NCBI GenBank assembly: GCA_021383565.1
Contig: CP079699.1
Span: 682,001 to 746,000, forward strand
Length of the DNA: 64,000 nucleotides
Source of the DNA: Levilactobacillus brevis
GTDB taxonomy: Bacteria; Bacillota; Bacilli; Lactobacillales; Lactobacillaceae
Direction of reading: 5' to 3'
In this document: positions 15,824 through 24,161 of the stretch, in pieces
Layout of the letters: the number at the start of each line of letters is the position of its first letter
Numbering within the stretch: the stretch's first letter is position 1
Position numbers and translations under genes: made by a program
The notes under the pieces: model-generated
The model's input: the letters and a program-made list of their open reading frames with translations, nothing else
Databases searched by the model: none
What the model was told of the DNA's origin: nothing

Positions 15824-16602
15824 TGCGAATCGATGTATTAAGTTTATTTCCCGATATGTTTTCCGGCCCGATGCACGACTCCATCGTGGGTAAAGCCATT
15901 GAAAATGGCCATCTGACCATGCCTGTCACGAACTTTCGGGACTATTCGACCAACAAGCACGGCAACGTGGATGACTATCCATTCGGTGGCGGCGCGGGGA
16001 TGTTGCTACAACCCCAACCGATCTTCGATGCCGTGAAGGCTACGCAAGAACAGGCCGCGGCCGAGGGGTTACCCAAGGGACGCGTTATCCTAATGGACCC
16101 TGCTGGCGTGACCTTTAATCAGCACGTGGCCGAAGAGTTTGCCCACGAGGAACATTTAACCTTCCTGTGTGGCCACTACGAGGGCTATGACGAGCGGATT
16201 CGCTCACTCGTGACGGATGAGGTCTCCTTAGGGGATTTCGTCCTGACGGGGGGCGAATTGGCCTCGATGGTCATGATTGATGCTACGGTGCGCCTCTTAC
16301 CCGGCGTGCTGGGCAACGAAGAATCTGCGCCCGGAGATTCCTTTTCTTCCGGTCTGCTGGAATACCCGCAATACACGCGACCAGCCGATTTCCGCGGCAT
16401 GAAGGTGCCGGATGTCCTCATCAGCGGTAATCACGGCAAGATTGATGAATGGCGGCAAAAAGAAGCCCTACGGCGGACCTACACGCGTCGGCCGGACCTC
16501 ATCGACCATAGTAAGCTGACCAAGGAACAGAAACATTTACTGGCGGACGTTCGGATTGAAGAGGAAGAGCGTCAGGCCGCTGAACAGGAGTCAAGAAAAT
16601 AA
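15823..16602 (+). CDS. trmD: tRNA (guanine-N1)-methyltransferase TrmD
   Basis: A 259-residue SPOUT methyltransferase making m1G37 in tRNA, which prevents +1 frameshifting. The N-terminus [13 protein letters not shown] and the trefoil-knot segments [12 protein letters not shown] and [11 protein letters not shown] (SAM binding) are visible, as is LEYPQYTRP. It is complete and translationally coupled to rimM. Confidence 0.98.
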   Translation: MRIDVLSLFPDMFSGPMHDSIVGKAIENGHLTMPVTNFRDYSTNKHGNVDDYPFGGGAGMLLQPQPIFDAVKATQEQAAAEGLPKGRVILMDPAGVTFNQHVAEEFAHEEHLTFLCGHYEGYDERIRSLVTDEVSLGDFVLTGGELASMVMIDATVRLLPGVLGNEESAPGDSFSSGLLEYPQYTRPADFRGMKVPDVLISGNHGKIDEWRQKEALRRTYTRRPDLIDHSKLTKEQKHLLADVRIEEEERQAAEQESRK

Positions 16603-16604
16603 CC

Positions 16605-16633
16605 TTTACAGGCATTTCGAGATATGATACACT
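16605..16633 (+). promoter_or_regulatory. Promoter of rplS
   Basis: TTTACA (16605-16610), a 17-base spacer and TACACT (16628-16633), starting 2 bases after the trmD stop, so rplS has its own promoter. Confidence 0.7.
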
Positions 16634-16639
16634 TACTTT

Positions 16640-16700
16640 TGGCTGTTTAGCCACAAAAACAACATTCCGCTGTCGAAACTGAGAATGAGTGTTGGCGAAA
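16640..16700 (+). promoter_or_regulatory. Probable L19 ribosomal protein leader
   Basis: The untranslated leader of rplS holds a small hairpin GGCTGTTTAGCC and a longer stem in which AACATTC (about 16661-16667) faces GAATGAGTGTT. Firmicute rplS transcripts often carry an autoregulatory L19 leader. Assignment by eye from position and fold only. Confidence 0.45.
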
Positions 16701-16714
16701 GGATAGAATTAATT

Positions 16715-17071
16715 ATGCGCCAAAATACTTTAATTGCTAAGATCAACCAAGAACAATTACGGGACGATGTTCCAGACTTCCGTGCCGGAGACACTGTTCG
16801 GGTTCACGCCCGGATCGTCGAAGGTACCCGCGAACGGATCCAGTTGTTCGAAGGTGTCGTAATCAAGCGTAAGGGTGCTGGCATCCAAGCAACTTACACG
16901 GTACGTAAGATGAGTAACGGTGTCGGTGTGGAACGGATCTTCCCATTACACTCCCCACGTGTTGCTAAGATTGACGTTATTCGTCAAGGTCGTGTACGTC
17001 GTGCTAAGCTGTACTACCTCCGTGAACTTAACGGTAAGGCAGCGCGGATCCCAGAACGCCGTCGCAACTAG
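16715..17071 (+). CDS. rplS: 50S ribosomal protein L19
   Basis: 118 residues, matching the family length, with [20 protein letters not shown] and the C-terminal [19 protein letters not shown]19 lies at the 30S-50S interface. I chose the ATG at 16715 ([15 protein letters not shown]); an in-frame ATG at 16685 would add ten residues not found in the family, and AAAGGA lies between the two. Confidence 0.97.
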   Translation: MRQNTLIAKINQEQLRDDVPDFRAGDTVRVHARIVEGTRERIQLFEGVVIKRKGAGIQATYTVRKMSNGVGVERIFPLHSPRVAKIDVIRQGRVRRAKLYYLRELNGKAARIPERRRN

Positions 17072-17080
17072 TTACAGATC

Positions 17081-17112
17081 AAAGACCAATCACTTCGGTG
17101 GTTGGTCTTTTT
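17081..17112 (+). terminator. Terminator of rplS
   Basis: AAAGACCAATCAC, a TTCG tetraloop and GTGGTTGGTCTTTTT form a strong hairpin with T tract. Confidence 0.93.
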
Positions 17113-17230
17113 CTGTGACAAAATTTGTATCGGATTGTATTCATAAAGGCACAGTCGTTGCTGTGAAACGCCTAAAGTAAAAACAGAGTTGAAGATTTAA
17201 GCCAGTGTCATAAAGTTTAAAAGGCAAGAC

Positions 17231-17276
17231 AAAGCAGACCAACCAGTGAGGTTATCACCGATTGGTCTGCTTTTCT
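17231..17276. terminator. Bidirectional terminator downstream of the YhgE gene
   Basis: AAAGCAGACCAA (17231-17242) pairs with TTGGTCTGCTTT (17262-17273), flanked by A's and T's. It ends the minus-strand YhgE transcript and would stop anything leaving rplS. Confidence 0.85.
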
Positions 17277-17313
17277 TTACTATAGGCGTTAGGAATGCGA
17301 ATCCCTTTAAAGA

Positions 17314-20300
17314 TTAGTCTCGCGAGTCATCGATTGCCGTTGCATGGGGCCGCATGAGCTTGAACCCAATCAGCGCGCCGCCAATCAGAATGATGACGAC
17401 GGCGGCGGTAATCCCCATGGTCAGAACCGCGGAGCTAATGCCGGTCCCACTGAGGGCTTGCGTCAGTCCTAGGTTGGCGTACGTGACTGGTAGGAACTTC
17501 GCCAGCGGGGCGTAGAGCGTCTTCACGGTTTGAACCGGGAAGATGCCGTTGGCGACGCAGAGCTGTAAGAAGAACAGGACACCGATGACCAGAACGGCCA
17601 GACGACCGATGAAGAACCGCAGCACGAGTTCAACGACAAGGACGGCTAGGGCGAAGAGTCCGGTTAAGGCCATGAAGGTAAACGGTTGGGCCGCATGGAG
17701 CATGATGGCCATGCCGGCACTGGTAATCAGGGACTGTAACAGGACCCAGCCCGTTAAGTTGGCCAATTGCCGTGGCGTGTGTAGCTGTTTACGATAATCG
17801 AACCAGACGACTAAGCCGGTCAGCCCCAGGAAGGTTAAGAGCGAAACCACAAATGGTGCGATGGCGTGGCCGAAGTTTGGCACGTAACTGAAACGCTCAT
17901 GAGCCAAGGTAGAGGCCGAGGCAAACATATTGGCCGTTTGGGTCGTCAATGGTGTGGCCTTCACCTGCTTGGCGCCGCCTTGTAAGGCCGTGGCTAGTTT
18001 ACCGTTGCCTCGTTGGAGCTGTTGGGTGCCCGCCATTAGCTTAGGGGTGTTGGCGGCTAACTTCTGCGAACCAGTCGATAGTTGGTTGACGCCAGCGACT
18101 AGTTGGGGAGCCTGCTGATTCAGGGATTGGAGCCCACCACTGAGTTGCGTGCCGCCGTTGGCCAACTTTGAAACACCGGCAGTCAAAGCCGGAACTTGAC
18201 CGTTGAGCTGGCTCAAGCCGTTAGACAATTGGTGGGTTCCCGTGGTCAGCCGGCCAGCGCCAGCGACCAACTGGCCCATGCCACCGGTTAAGGCGGGGAG
18301 CTGACCGTTTAAAAGGTCCAATCCGTTGGTAAGCGTGAGTGACCCATTGAGGAGTTGTGTCACGCCACCAGTTAGGGCCGGTAACTCACCTTTGAATTTA
18401 GCGGTTCCACTCGCCAGTTGTTGGGAGCCGCTGACCAGTGCCGGACCGTTGGTGGCGAGTTGCTGACTGCCGGCAAGCAATTGCTGCACGCCAGTGGTGA
18501 AAGCTGGAACCTTTTGATTGACCTGTGTTAAACCGCCGGCCAATGTTTGGGTGCCGCTAACGAGGGTGCCGTACTGCTTGACGAGGGCGTCGTCATTGGT
18601 GTTAACGGCACTATTGAGTTGGTTTAGTGCTTGATTTTGCTGGGTCATCGCGCCCGTGATATTGGTGAAGAGCGTCTTGAGTTGCTGGGCGTCTTGCATG
18701 ACCTGTAGCAGAGCGGTCGAAGGCGTCGTCTTGTCGGTTGGGGCCAAAGCCGCTACCTCACGTTTTAACGTGTCGACTGTCTTTGACGTGGTTGACGTAC
18801 TTGGCGTGGCCGTGGCACTCGCTTGGGCGAGCTCATTGGCGGCCGCCGTGACGGCTGACTTGGCAGCGGTCGTGTTCGAACGCGTTGTGGTGGTTGGCTG
18901 ACTTTGACCGGCATTCGCTAAGGCTGAGGTCATGGCAGTCTTCTGCGCCGCGGTCATCTTCGTTTCCTTGGCCACAGTGGCAACCTTGGCGTCGATTTCG
19001 GCTTGGGTCATCCCGGTCGAGTGCGAGGCTGCTTGGGGCTGATCCAACTGGGCGACCGCCGTTTTTAATTTTGTCGCCGCCTGTGAGACCTTGGGGGTAC
19101 TGGTCGAGGTTGCGGTGTCTTGCAGCTGGGTCAGCGTGGCTTGGACGGCCTGCACTTTGGCGGACGATGCGCTACCATTGGTGAGCGTGCCGGCTAAAGT
19201 CGCTAAATCCGTTTGAAGTTTCTGCTGTAACCAATCGCCTTGGGTTTGCAGGGTGGCGGTCCCGCTAGCGGCTTGGTCCTTTAAGCTAGTCATGGCGGTT
19301 CCCAACCGGTTGACACCGGCCTGTCCCGCGGCCACTTGACTGGCTAATGATGAGGAACCATCGCTTAACTTAGAGACGGCATCGGCTAGCGTTTGACCAT
19401 TCGTGTCCAGCTGTTGTAAGCCCGTGTGGACCTGATAGACGCCGTTGACGTATTTGGTCGTGCTCGTGGCCAGCACTTGACTGCCATCGGCCAGTTGGAC
19501 CACGCCGGAGGCCAGGGTACCCGTCTGGCGATTGAGCTTTTTCAGTCCGGCCGTGACCTGCGCGGAACCGTTATTTAACCGGTTAACGCCACTGGTCAGG
19601 GGAGATGTCTTGGTGGTCAGTTGCTGCAGACCGCCGGCTAACGTTGAAGAACCGGTTGAAACTTGGTTAGCCCCGGCGGATAGCTGGGCAACCCCGCTGG
19701 CTAACGGTTGGGTTTGGGCCTGCAGGGTCCGCAGCCCGGTCGACAACTGATCGGCGCCCGCGGACAGGCGGTGAACCCCTGTTGGCAATTGCTGAACTTT
19801 CGTGGTCAGTTGAAGTAAGCCGTTGTTAATTTTGTTGACGCCGGTCGTGTAGGTATTCATCCCGTCTGCCAGCGTGACGGTTCCATCCTTGAGTTGCGTG
19901 GCCCCGTGGGCGGCCGTTTGAAAACCGCGTCCGCTGGCTTTGATCTGGTCAAACATACTCAGTGCGTAGGCCTTGGTCACGGCCCGTTTGACGGCGGAAT
20001 TTAATTCCGCGGCGCCCGATTGGCTGATAATCTCACCGATATAGTTCAACGAGTCGTTGGTTTTGTAGGCGAGGCGCATCTTTTGGGGATGACGAGAGGT
20101 CACGGTCGTGGCGCGCTGTGAGAAGTTAGCGGGGATGGTAACGACGGTATAATACCGATTGTGACGCATGCCCGTGGCGGCCTCCTTGGCGGAAAGGAAC
20201 TTCCACCCCAACTTGTGATTATGCTTGAGTTGATGCACAACCTGTTGGCCCACCGCCAGGCGTTTGCCTTGGTAGGTAACCGGGCGATCCTCATTCACGA

Positions 20301-20427
20301 CGGCTACCGGTAACTGACCGGTCTGGCCGAACGGGTCCCATAGCGAATGGATGACCAGTCCGGCACAAACCACGGGCAGGACCAATCCGGCGGCTAGGGC
20401 ACCACCAGTTAACAACTTATGTTTCAT
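17314..20427 (-). CDS. YhgE/Pip family membrane protein (phage infection protein-like)
   Basis: A 1,037-residue membrane protein of the YhgE/Pip family, which includes the lactococcal phage receptor Pip and the type VII secretion protein EsaA. One helix at about residues 8-28 is followed by a long extracytoplasmic domain and then about five C-terminal membrane helices (about 855-1030), an ABC-2-like arrangement. The outside region is built of many LxxG repeats, such as GVAQLSAGANQVSTGSSTL, broken by a Thr/Ser/Ala-rich coiled segment (about 400-590). ATG at 20427 was chosen because GAGGAG lies 8 bases upstream; a GTG at 20436 adjoins that site. Two palindromic operator-like sites lie upstream. 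Function is unknown; surface or export roles are possible. Confidence 0.9.
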   Translation of the reverse strand: MKHKLLTGGALAAGLVLPVVCAGLVIHSLWDPFGQTGQLPVAVVNEDRPVTYQGKRLAVGQQVVHQLKHNHKLGWKFLSAKEAATGMRHNRYYTVVTIPANFSQRATTVTSRHPQKMRLAYKTNDSLNYIGEIISQSGAAELNSAVKRAVTKAYALSMFDQIKASGRGFQTAAHGATQLKDGTVTLADGMNTYTTGVNKINNGLLQLTTKVQQLPTGVHRLSAGADQLSTGLRTLQAQTQPLASGVAQLSAGANQVSTGSSTLAGGLQQLTTKTSPLTSGVNRLNNGSAQVTAGLKKLNRQTGTLASGVVQLADGSQVLATSTTKYVNGVYQVHTGLQQLDTNGQTLADAVSKLSDGSSSLASQVAAGQAGVNRLGTAMTSLKDQAASGTATLQTQGDWLQQKLQTDLATLAGTLTNGSASSAKVQAVQATLTQLQDTATSTSTPKVSQAATKLKTAVAQLDQPQAASHSTGMTQAEIDAKVATVAKETKMTAAQKTAMTSALANAGQSQPTTTTRSNTTAAKSAVTAAANELAQASATATPSTSTTSKTVDTLKREVAALAPTDKTTPSTALLQVMQDAQQLKTLFTNITGAMTQQNQALNQLNSAVNTNDDALVKQYGTLVSGTQTLAGGLTQVNQKVPAFTTGVQQLLAGSQQLATNGPALVSGSQQLASGTAKFKGELPALTGGVTQLLNGSLTLTNGLDLLNGQLPALTGGMGQLVAGAGRLTTGTHQLSNGLSQLNGQVPALTAGVSKLANGGTQLSGGLQSLNQQAPQLVAGVNQLSTGSQKLAANTPKLMAGTQQLQRGNGKLATALQGGAKQVKATPLTTQTANMFASASTLAHERFSYVPNFGHAIAPFVVSLLTFLGLTGLVVWFDYRKQLHTPRQLANLTGWVLLQSLITSAGMAIMLHAAQPFTFMALTGLFALAVLVVELVLRFFIGRLAVLVIGVLFFLQLCVANGIFPVQTVKTLYAPLAKFLPVTYANLGLTQALSGTGISSAVLTMGITAAVVIILIGGALIGFKLMRPHATAIDDSRD

Positions 20428-20457
20428 TCTCCACACTCCTCAATAATGACTTAAAAT

Positions 20458-20481
20458 GTATATGGCATGTCACATTATAAT
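20458..20481 (-). promoter_or_regulatory. Operator-like palindrome, proximal copy, upstream of the YhgE gene
   Basis: GTATATGGCATGTCACATTA shares GTATATGGCATGT with the distal copy 64 bases away. On the minus strand a TATAAT -10-like box overlaps it. The pair resembles TetR-family operators, and the genes of many YhgE proteins are next to TetR regulators; no such regulator is present here. Confidence 0.55.
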
Positions 20482-20521
20482 GCAAGACCTATCACTAATC
20501 TGCGTTCACCTCAATAAATTA

Positions 20522-20545
20522 GTATATGGCATGTTGCATTTATAC
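20522..20545 (-). promoter_or_regulatory. Operator-like palindrome, distal copy
   Basis: GTATA..GGCATGTTGC..TATAC is an imperfect palindrome with outer arms GTATA and TATAC. It is a direct repeat of the site at 20458-20481. Confidence 0.55.
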
Positions 20546-20706
20546 TAAAAAATTGACTGAAAATTCAGCCATATTTTGGAGTCTACTCGTCTAGGATTTA
20601 GATTGCAAGGCTTAGCTTTTTGATGAAAGCCCATTCAAGCCTGAATTAGTTGGGTATCTGGCCAGATGTTTTTTTTCAGTGGAGAGCGGGAAATGGGGGG
20701 GAAATC

Positions 20707-21111
20707 ATGAAAAAAACGTCTATTTTGATTAAAATTTTGATGATTTTAGTCTTACTAACGATGACGAAGGTGATTATAGTTTTGTATATTTGGGATGAGG
20801 CGATGATTATTATTCAGAGGAAACTGTGCAATAAGACTGAACGATCAGGCTTCACTTTAGCGTAAACGTTTACCCCAATGCCATTCTTTACCCGACAAAC
20901 TGCTAATGAGTTGAATAGTCGTTATTCACAGCCGTCAGCAATTTCCAATGCAGGGCACGCACGTAATCTTGCAGAAACCAAACGTACGCACATTCAGCAG
21001 GAAAAGAAGTTACCGCAAACGGGACAAAAGAATGAGAACTTCCTGATTTATTTAGGAGAAGTACTGTTGGCATTATTGGCTGTACCATTTGTCTTCCGTC
21101 GTCGGCACTAG
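20707..21111 (+). pseudogene. LPXTG cell-wall-anchored mini-protein, interrupted by one stop codon
   Basis: From ATG 20707 (GGGGGGAAATC just upstream) a 52-residue frame encodes a Lys-start hydrophobic stretch like a signal peptide, MKKTSILIKILMILVLL. It ends at TAA 20863-20865. The same frame continues to 21111 and ends with a complete sorting signal: LPQTGQ, then a hydrophobic segment and FRRRH. Read through the single stop, the product would be about 134 residues. Either the gene has been inactivated by one base change, or two small proteins are made. Family unknown beyond the sortase motif. Confidence 0.6.
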
Positions 21112-21185
21112 TGAATGATGTAAGGTGACAGTCGTCATTAGACTAGAAATGCCTTAGTGTCTGGCCAACCGATGTTGAAGAAAAT

Positions 21186-21225
21186 TTGAGAGGTTCAATC
21201 CGTTTATGAATTGGGCCTCTTTTTT
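21186..21225 (+). terminator. Terminator downstream of the LPXTG remnant
   Basis: GAGAGG..CAAT, a loop, then ATTG..CCTCTTTTTT, an imperfect stem with a T tract. Confidence 0.6.
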
Positions 21226-21348
21226 GAACGATAATTACACGCGTTGTATTTTGTTGTCGACATTCGCTACCAATCTTATTTTGGCTCCATTTGCAGCGAC
21301 CTATGCGGGTTCCCGAGGTATCAGTACCAAGTTTCACCGAAATAAGCC

Positions 21349-21377
21349 TTGACGAATCAGACTTTATCGTGTATAGT
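21349..21377 (+). promoter_or_regulatory. Promoter of candidate small RNA
   Basis: TTGACG (21349-21354), a 17-base spacer and TATAGT (21372-21377). It is not followed by an open reading frame of note. Confidence 0.65.
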
Positions 21378-21383
21378 TACTTC

Positions 21384-21497
21384 TTAGAGTTTAAGAGATG
21401 CTAATAAAGAGATTCAGAGAAATTGTTTAGCAAGCCGGAGTTTCTTAGATTTGAAAGTCGCTCGCCCATTCGTAGGAATGGCGGGCGATTTTTTTTG
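21384..21497 (+). ncRNA. Candidate small non-coding RNA of about 114 nt
   Basis: The segment runs from the expected start of the promoter above to a strong terminator: CGCCCATTC (about 21463-21471), loop GTAG, GAATGGCGGGCG, then eight T's. No ribosome binding site with a convincing frame lies between. It could instead be an attenuated leader, but the next gene on this strand starts 195 bases after the terminator. Not a known RNA to my eye. Confidence 0.5.
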
Positions 21498-21498
21498 T
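21458..21498 (+). terminator. Strong Rho-independent terminator
   Basis: TCGC.CGCCCATTC and GAATGGCGGGCGA form a GC-rich stem with a four-base loop, followed by TTTTTTTT. Confidence 0.9.
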
Positions 21499-21691
21499 GC
21501 CTCTACTTATTACTAATGTATTTTTTACTCATTTTGTTGCAGGTTTTGACCCAATAAAATAAAAAATCGTTTTATCCCATCACTCGTTCAGCCATCAATT
21601 AATTTGGTTAGATACTTCCTTAAGCCAGTCTCCCAGATTGGTTTTCACCGGGGACTTCAGTATGATGGACGGGAAAGAGGGGGAATGTGAC

Positions 21692-21985
21692 ATGTCCAAG
21701 ACAGCGGTGCGACTCACAATTGAAGTGGTTGGTGGCTTGATTGTTTCGGCAGGCTTGCTGTCGTTGATTATCTCGAGCACTTACGCCTACGTTCATGCGT
21801 CCGGCGTGACCCACTACACCTTAAATCTATTGGGGATGCCCTTCTTCCACATCAGGCACGTCGCCGGGCACTTTAGCGGACAGACGGATGCCATGGGCAT
21901 GGGTGTGGTTTGGCTAGTGGCGACGGTGGGCATCTTGGTCTTAGGCGAGTTGCGCCACCGGTTAGTCACCCATCGGTGGTTGTAG
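21692..21985 (+). CDS. Small membrane protein of unknown function, upstream of kup
   Basis: A 97-residue protein with two predicted membrane helices (about 9-32 and 68-87) and a basic C-terminus RHRLVTHRWL. It starts MSKTAVRLTIEVVG; GAGGGGG precedes this ATG. An upstream in-frame ATG at 21638 lacks a binding site. The gene ends 12 bases before kup and is clearly co-transcribed, so a role with K+ uptake is possible. I do not recognise the family. Confidence 0.75.
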   Translation: MSKTAVRLTIEVVGGLIVSAGLLSLIISSTYAYVHASGVTHYTLNLLGMPFFHIRHVAGHFSGQTDAMGMGVVWLVATVGILVLGELRHRLVTHRWL

Positions 21986-21997
21986 GGGGGCGATGCG

Positions 21998-23992
21998 ATG
22001 CGGTTAACGACACAAAAACTCACTGGGGTGGGGATGCTGATTACGCTGGGCATCGTTTACGGCGATATTGGCACCTCGCCCCTTTACGTCATGAATGCGA
22101 TTATCGATCAGGCGGGCCGGCACGAGTTGGCCACGATGACCCCCGTCATGCTGGGGAGTATTTCACTGATTTTTTGGACATTAATGTTGATTACCACGGT
22201 GAAATACATTCTGTTGGCGATGCGCGCCGATAACCGGCATGAAGGCGGCATTTTCGCCCTGTATGCGTTGGTTCGCAATCATGCCAAATGGCTGATCTTT
22301 CCGGCGCTAATTGGCGGGGCGGCTTTATTGGCCGACGGGACGTTGACGCCCGCGGTGACCGTGACCTCGGCGGTTGAGGGCTTGAAGAACCAGACGTTTG
22401 GGGCATTTCATTTCGGTGACGCGCAGGGCTGGGTCTTGCTGGTAGTCACGGGGATTCTAGTCGGTCTCTTTCTGGTCCAGCGGTTGGGAACCCAGCTCAT
22501 CGGCTGGTCGTTTGGGCCCCTCATGTTGATTTGGTTTAGCTTCATCGGCTTGGTGGGTCTGTACAATTTGGCGGCCTATCCGGCGATTCTTCGGGCTCTG
22601 TCGCCGACGTACGCGCTGGCTTTTCTGGTGAGCCCCGAGAATCGGCAAGGCATCTTCATCTTGGGAAGTATCTTTCTGGCCACAACCGGTGCGGAGGCCC
22701 TGTATTCGGATATGGGGCAGGTCGGCAAACGCAACATCTACGGGACCTGGCCGTTTGTCTATCTGATGTTGATGCTCAGCTATCTGGGCCAGGGAGCGTG
22801 GATGATTCGCCACGCCGATGCGCCGGGCGTCAATCGGTTGGTCAACCCTTTCTACGCGATGGTGCCGGCCAACTGGCGGCTGTTTGCGATTGGCATTGCA
22901 ACCGTGGCGGCAATTATTGCGTCACAGGCCCTGATTACCGGGTCCTATACGCTGGTGCATGAAGCCATGGGCCTCAAGCTCTTGCCGCGATTGCGTATCA
23001 AGTTTCCGGGCAATGAAATTAGCCAGCTCTACATTTCAACGGTTAATTGGCTCCTGTGTGGCGTCACGTTGAGCATCGTCTGGTTCTTCCGGACCTCGAG
23101 TAACATGGAGGCCGCCTATGGTCTGGCGATTACGATTACCATGCTGATGACGACGCTGCTGTTGCACGCGTTTCTGCGGCAACGGGGACATCGGCTGGTG
23201 GCGACGGTCTTCGTGAGCGCGTTTGGCCTGCTGGAAAGTCTCTTCTTACTGGCGAGTCTGGCCAAATTCGTCCACGGCGGGTACGTGACGCTATGTTTGA
23301 CGCTGGTCATTCTCACCGTCATGGTGTTCTGGTATTACGGCAATCAGCGACGCAGTGCCCATGTGGAGGAGTCCGAACGCGTCTCGCTATTGGATTTTCT
23401 ACCGCAGTTAACGGCGTTGAGTCGTGACGATCAGGTGCCGCTGTTTGCGACGAATCTGGTTTACGTGGGTCGGGTGACGCCGGATCATGAGATTAAACGA
23501 GCGGTGGTCTACTCGATTCTGGACCAACAGCCGAAGCGGGCGACGGTCTACTGGTTTGTGACGGTCAACGAGGCCGATACGCCGTATGAATGCAGTTATA
23601 CCGTGGAAACGTTAGGAACGGATAACGTGATGGACGTGCAGCTGTACCTGGGCTTTAAGAAGCCCCAGCGCTTAAATGTCTACCTCCGTCAGATTGTCAA
23701 TGACTTGTTGGCAACGGGGGTCTTGCCGGATCAGACACCGCGCTATTCGAGCGAGCCAAGGCGGCAGGTCGGTAACTTTAAATTTGTCATCCTCAATCAA
23801 CAATTTCAGGATTTGGGTGCCCAAGATGATTTGCCGGCGGGGGATCGATTGCTGATTGGCGGTCGGCTCCTGCTGCAGCGGGTCAGCCTGTCACCTCAGC
23901 ACTGGTACGGCTTGGAATTTAGCGACGTTGTCGAGGAGCGGGTGCCCTTATTTATTGGACATGCGCCGGATCGGACGTTGCGGCGACGGTAA
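21998..23992 (+). CDS. kup: Kup-type potassium uptake protein
   Basis: A 664-residue K+/H+ symporter of the KUP/HAK family. The N-terminus includes [14 protein letters not shown] (about residues 15-28), the family hallmark, and the first helices include [11 protein letters not shown] and [19 protein letters not shown]. About 12 membrane helices are followed by a cytoplasmic tail of about 220 residues. Length is typical. The stop codon lies within the conserved end of the dispersed structured repeat, so the final codons come from or have merged with that element. Confidence 0.96.
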   Translation: MRLTTQKLTGVGMLITLGIVYGDIGTSPLYVMNAIIDQAGRHELATMTPVMLGSISLIFWTLMLITTVKYILLAMRADNRHEGGIFALYALVRNHAKWLIFPALIGGAALLADGTLTPAVTVTSAVEGLKNQTFGAFHFGDAQGWVLLVVTGILVGLFLVQRLGTQLIGWSFGPLMLIWFSFIGLVGLYNLAAYPAILRALSPTYALAFLVSPENRQGIFILGSIFLATTGAEALYSDMGQVGKRNIYGTWPFVYLMLMLSYLGQGAWMIRHADAPGVNRLVNPFYAMVPANWRLFAIGIATVAAIIASQALITGSYTLVHEAMGLKLLPRLRIKFPGNEISQLYISTVNWLLCGVTLSIVWFFRTSSNMEAAYGLAITITMLMTTLLLHAFLRQRGHRLVATVFVSAFGLLESLFLLASLAKFVHGGYVTLCLTLVILTVMVFWYYGNQRRSAHVEESERVSLLDFLPQLTALSRDDQVPLFATNLVYVGRVTPDHEIKRAVVYSILDQQPKRATVYWFVTVNEADTPYECSYTVETLGTDNVMDVQLYLGFKKPQRLNVYLRQIVNDLLATGVLPDQTPRYSSEPRRQVGNFKFVILNQQFQDLGAQDDLPAGDRLLIGGRLLLQRVSLSPQHWYGLEFSDVVEERVPLFIGHAPDRTLRRR

Positions 23993-24008
23993 GGCGGCCA
24001 GTACGCGA
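23983..24008 (+). repeat. Terminal core of the structured repeat, overlapping the kup stop
   Basis: GCGACGGTAAGGCGGCCAGT followed by ACGCGA matches the conserved end GCGAACGGTAAGGCGGCCAG + TACGCGA found at 40987-41013 with one base missing. The TAA at 23990-23992 is the kup stop. Only the terminal segment of the repeat is recognisable. Confidence 0.7.
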
Positions 24009-24100
24009 CTAACATATTATAGTGGATGGCGTCCTTGTCACACTACGGATTCTAGCTGTTTTATAGCTTTCAACCTTTAGGCTTGAATCAAATTTAGCCG

Positions 24101-24130
24101 AAAAAAAAGTTCCCAGACATAATGCCTGAG
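24101..24130. terminator. Left half of a bidirectional terminator split by the IS3 element
   Basis: AAAAAAGTTCCCAG here and CTGAG + AACTTTTTT made from 24126-24130 and 25563-25571 would form a 13-of-14-bp stem with A and T tracts if the IS were removed. It would have served kup and the convergent permease gene. The IS3 element now interrupts the 3' arm, with GAG repeated on both sides. Confidence 0.8.
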
Positions 24131-24161
24131 TGAAGTGAACCCCATAAATTGGAGTGAATTT

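Noticed and set aside
16681-16714. Longer L19 starting at 16685
   Set aside because: The ten extra residues are not family-typical and overlap the probable leader stem and the AAAGGA binding site.
17930-19750. Several plus-strand frames opposite the YhgE gene
   Set aside because: They are shadows of the repetitive minus-strand gene, with composition set by the LxxG repeats.
20434-20436. GTG start for the YhgE protein
   Set aside because: It directly abuts the GAGGAG site; the ATG 9 bases later has normal spacing.
21143-21337. Minus-strand 64-codon frame between the LPXTG remnant and the candidate small RNA
   Set aside because: It crosses a terminator hairpin and lacks a start signal.
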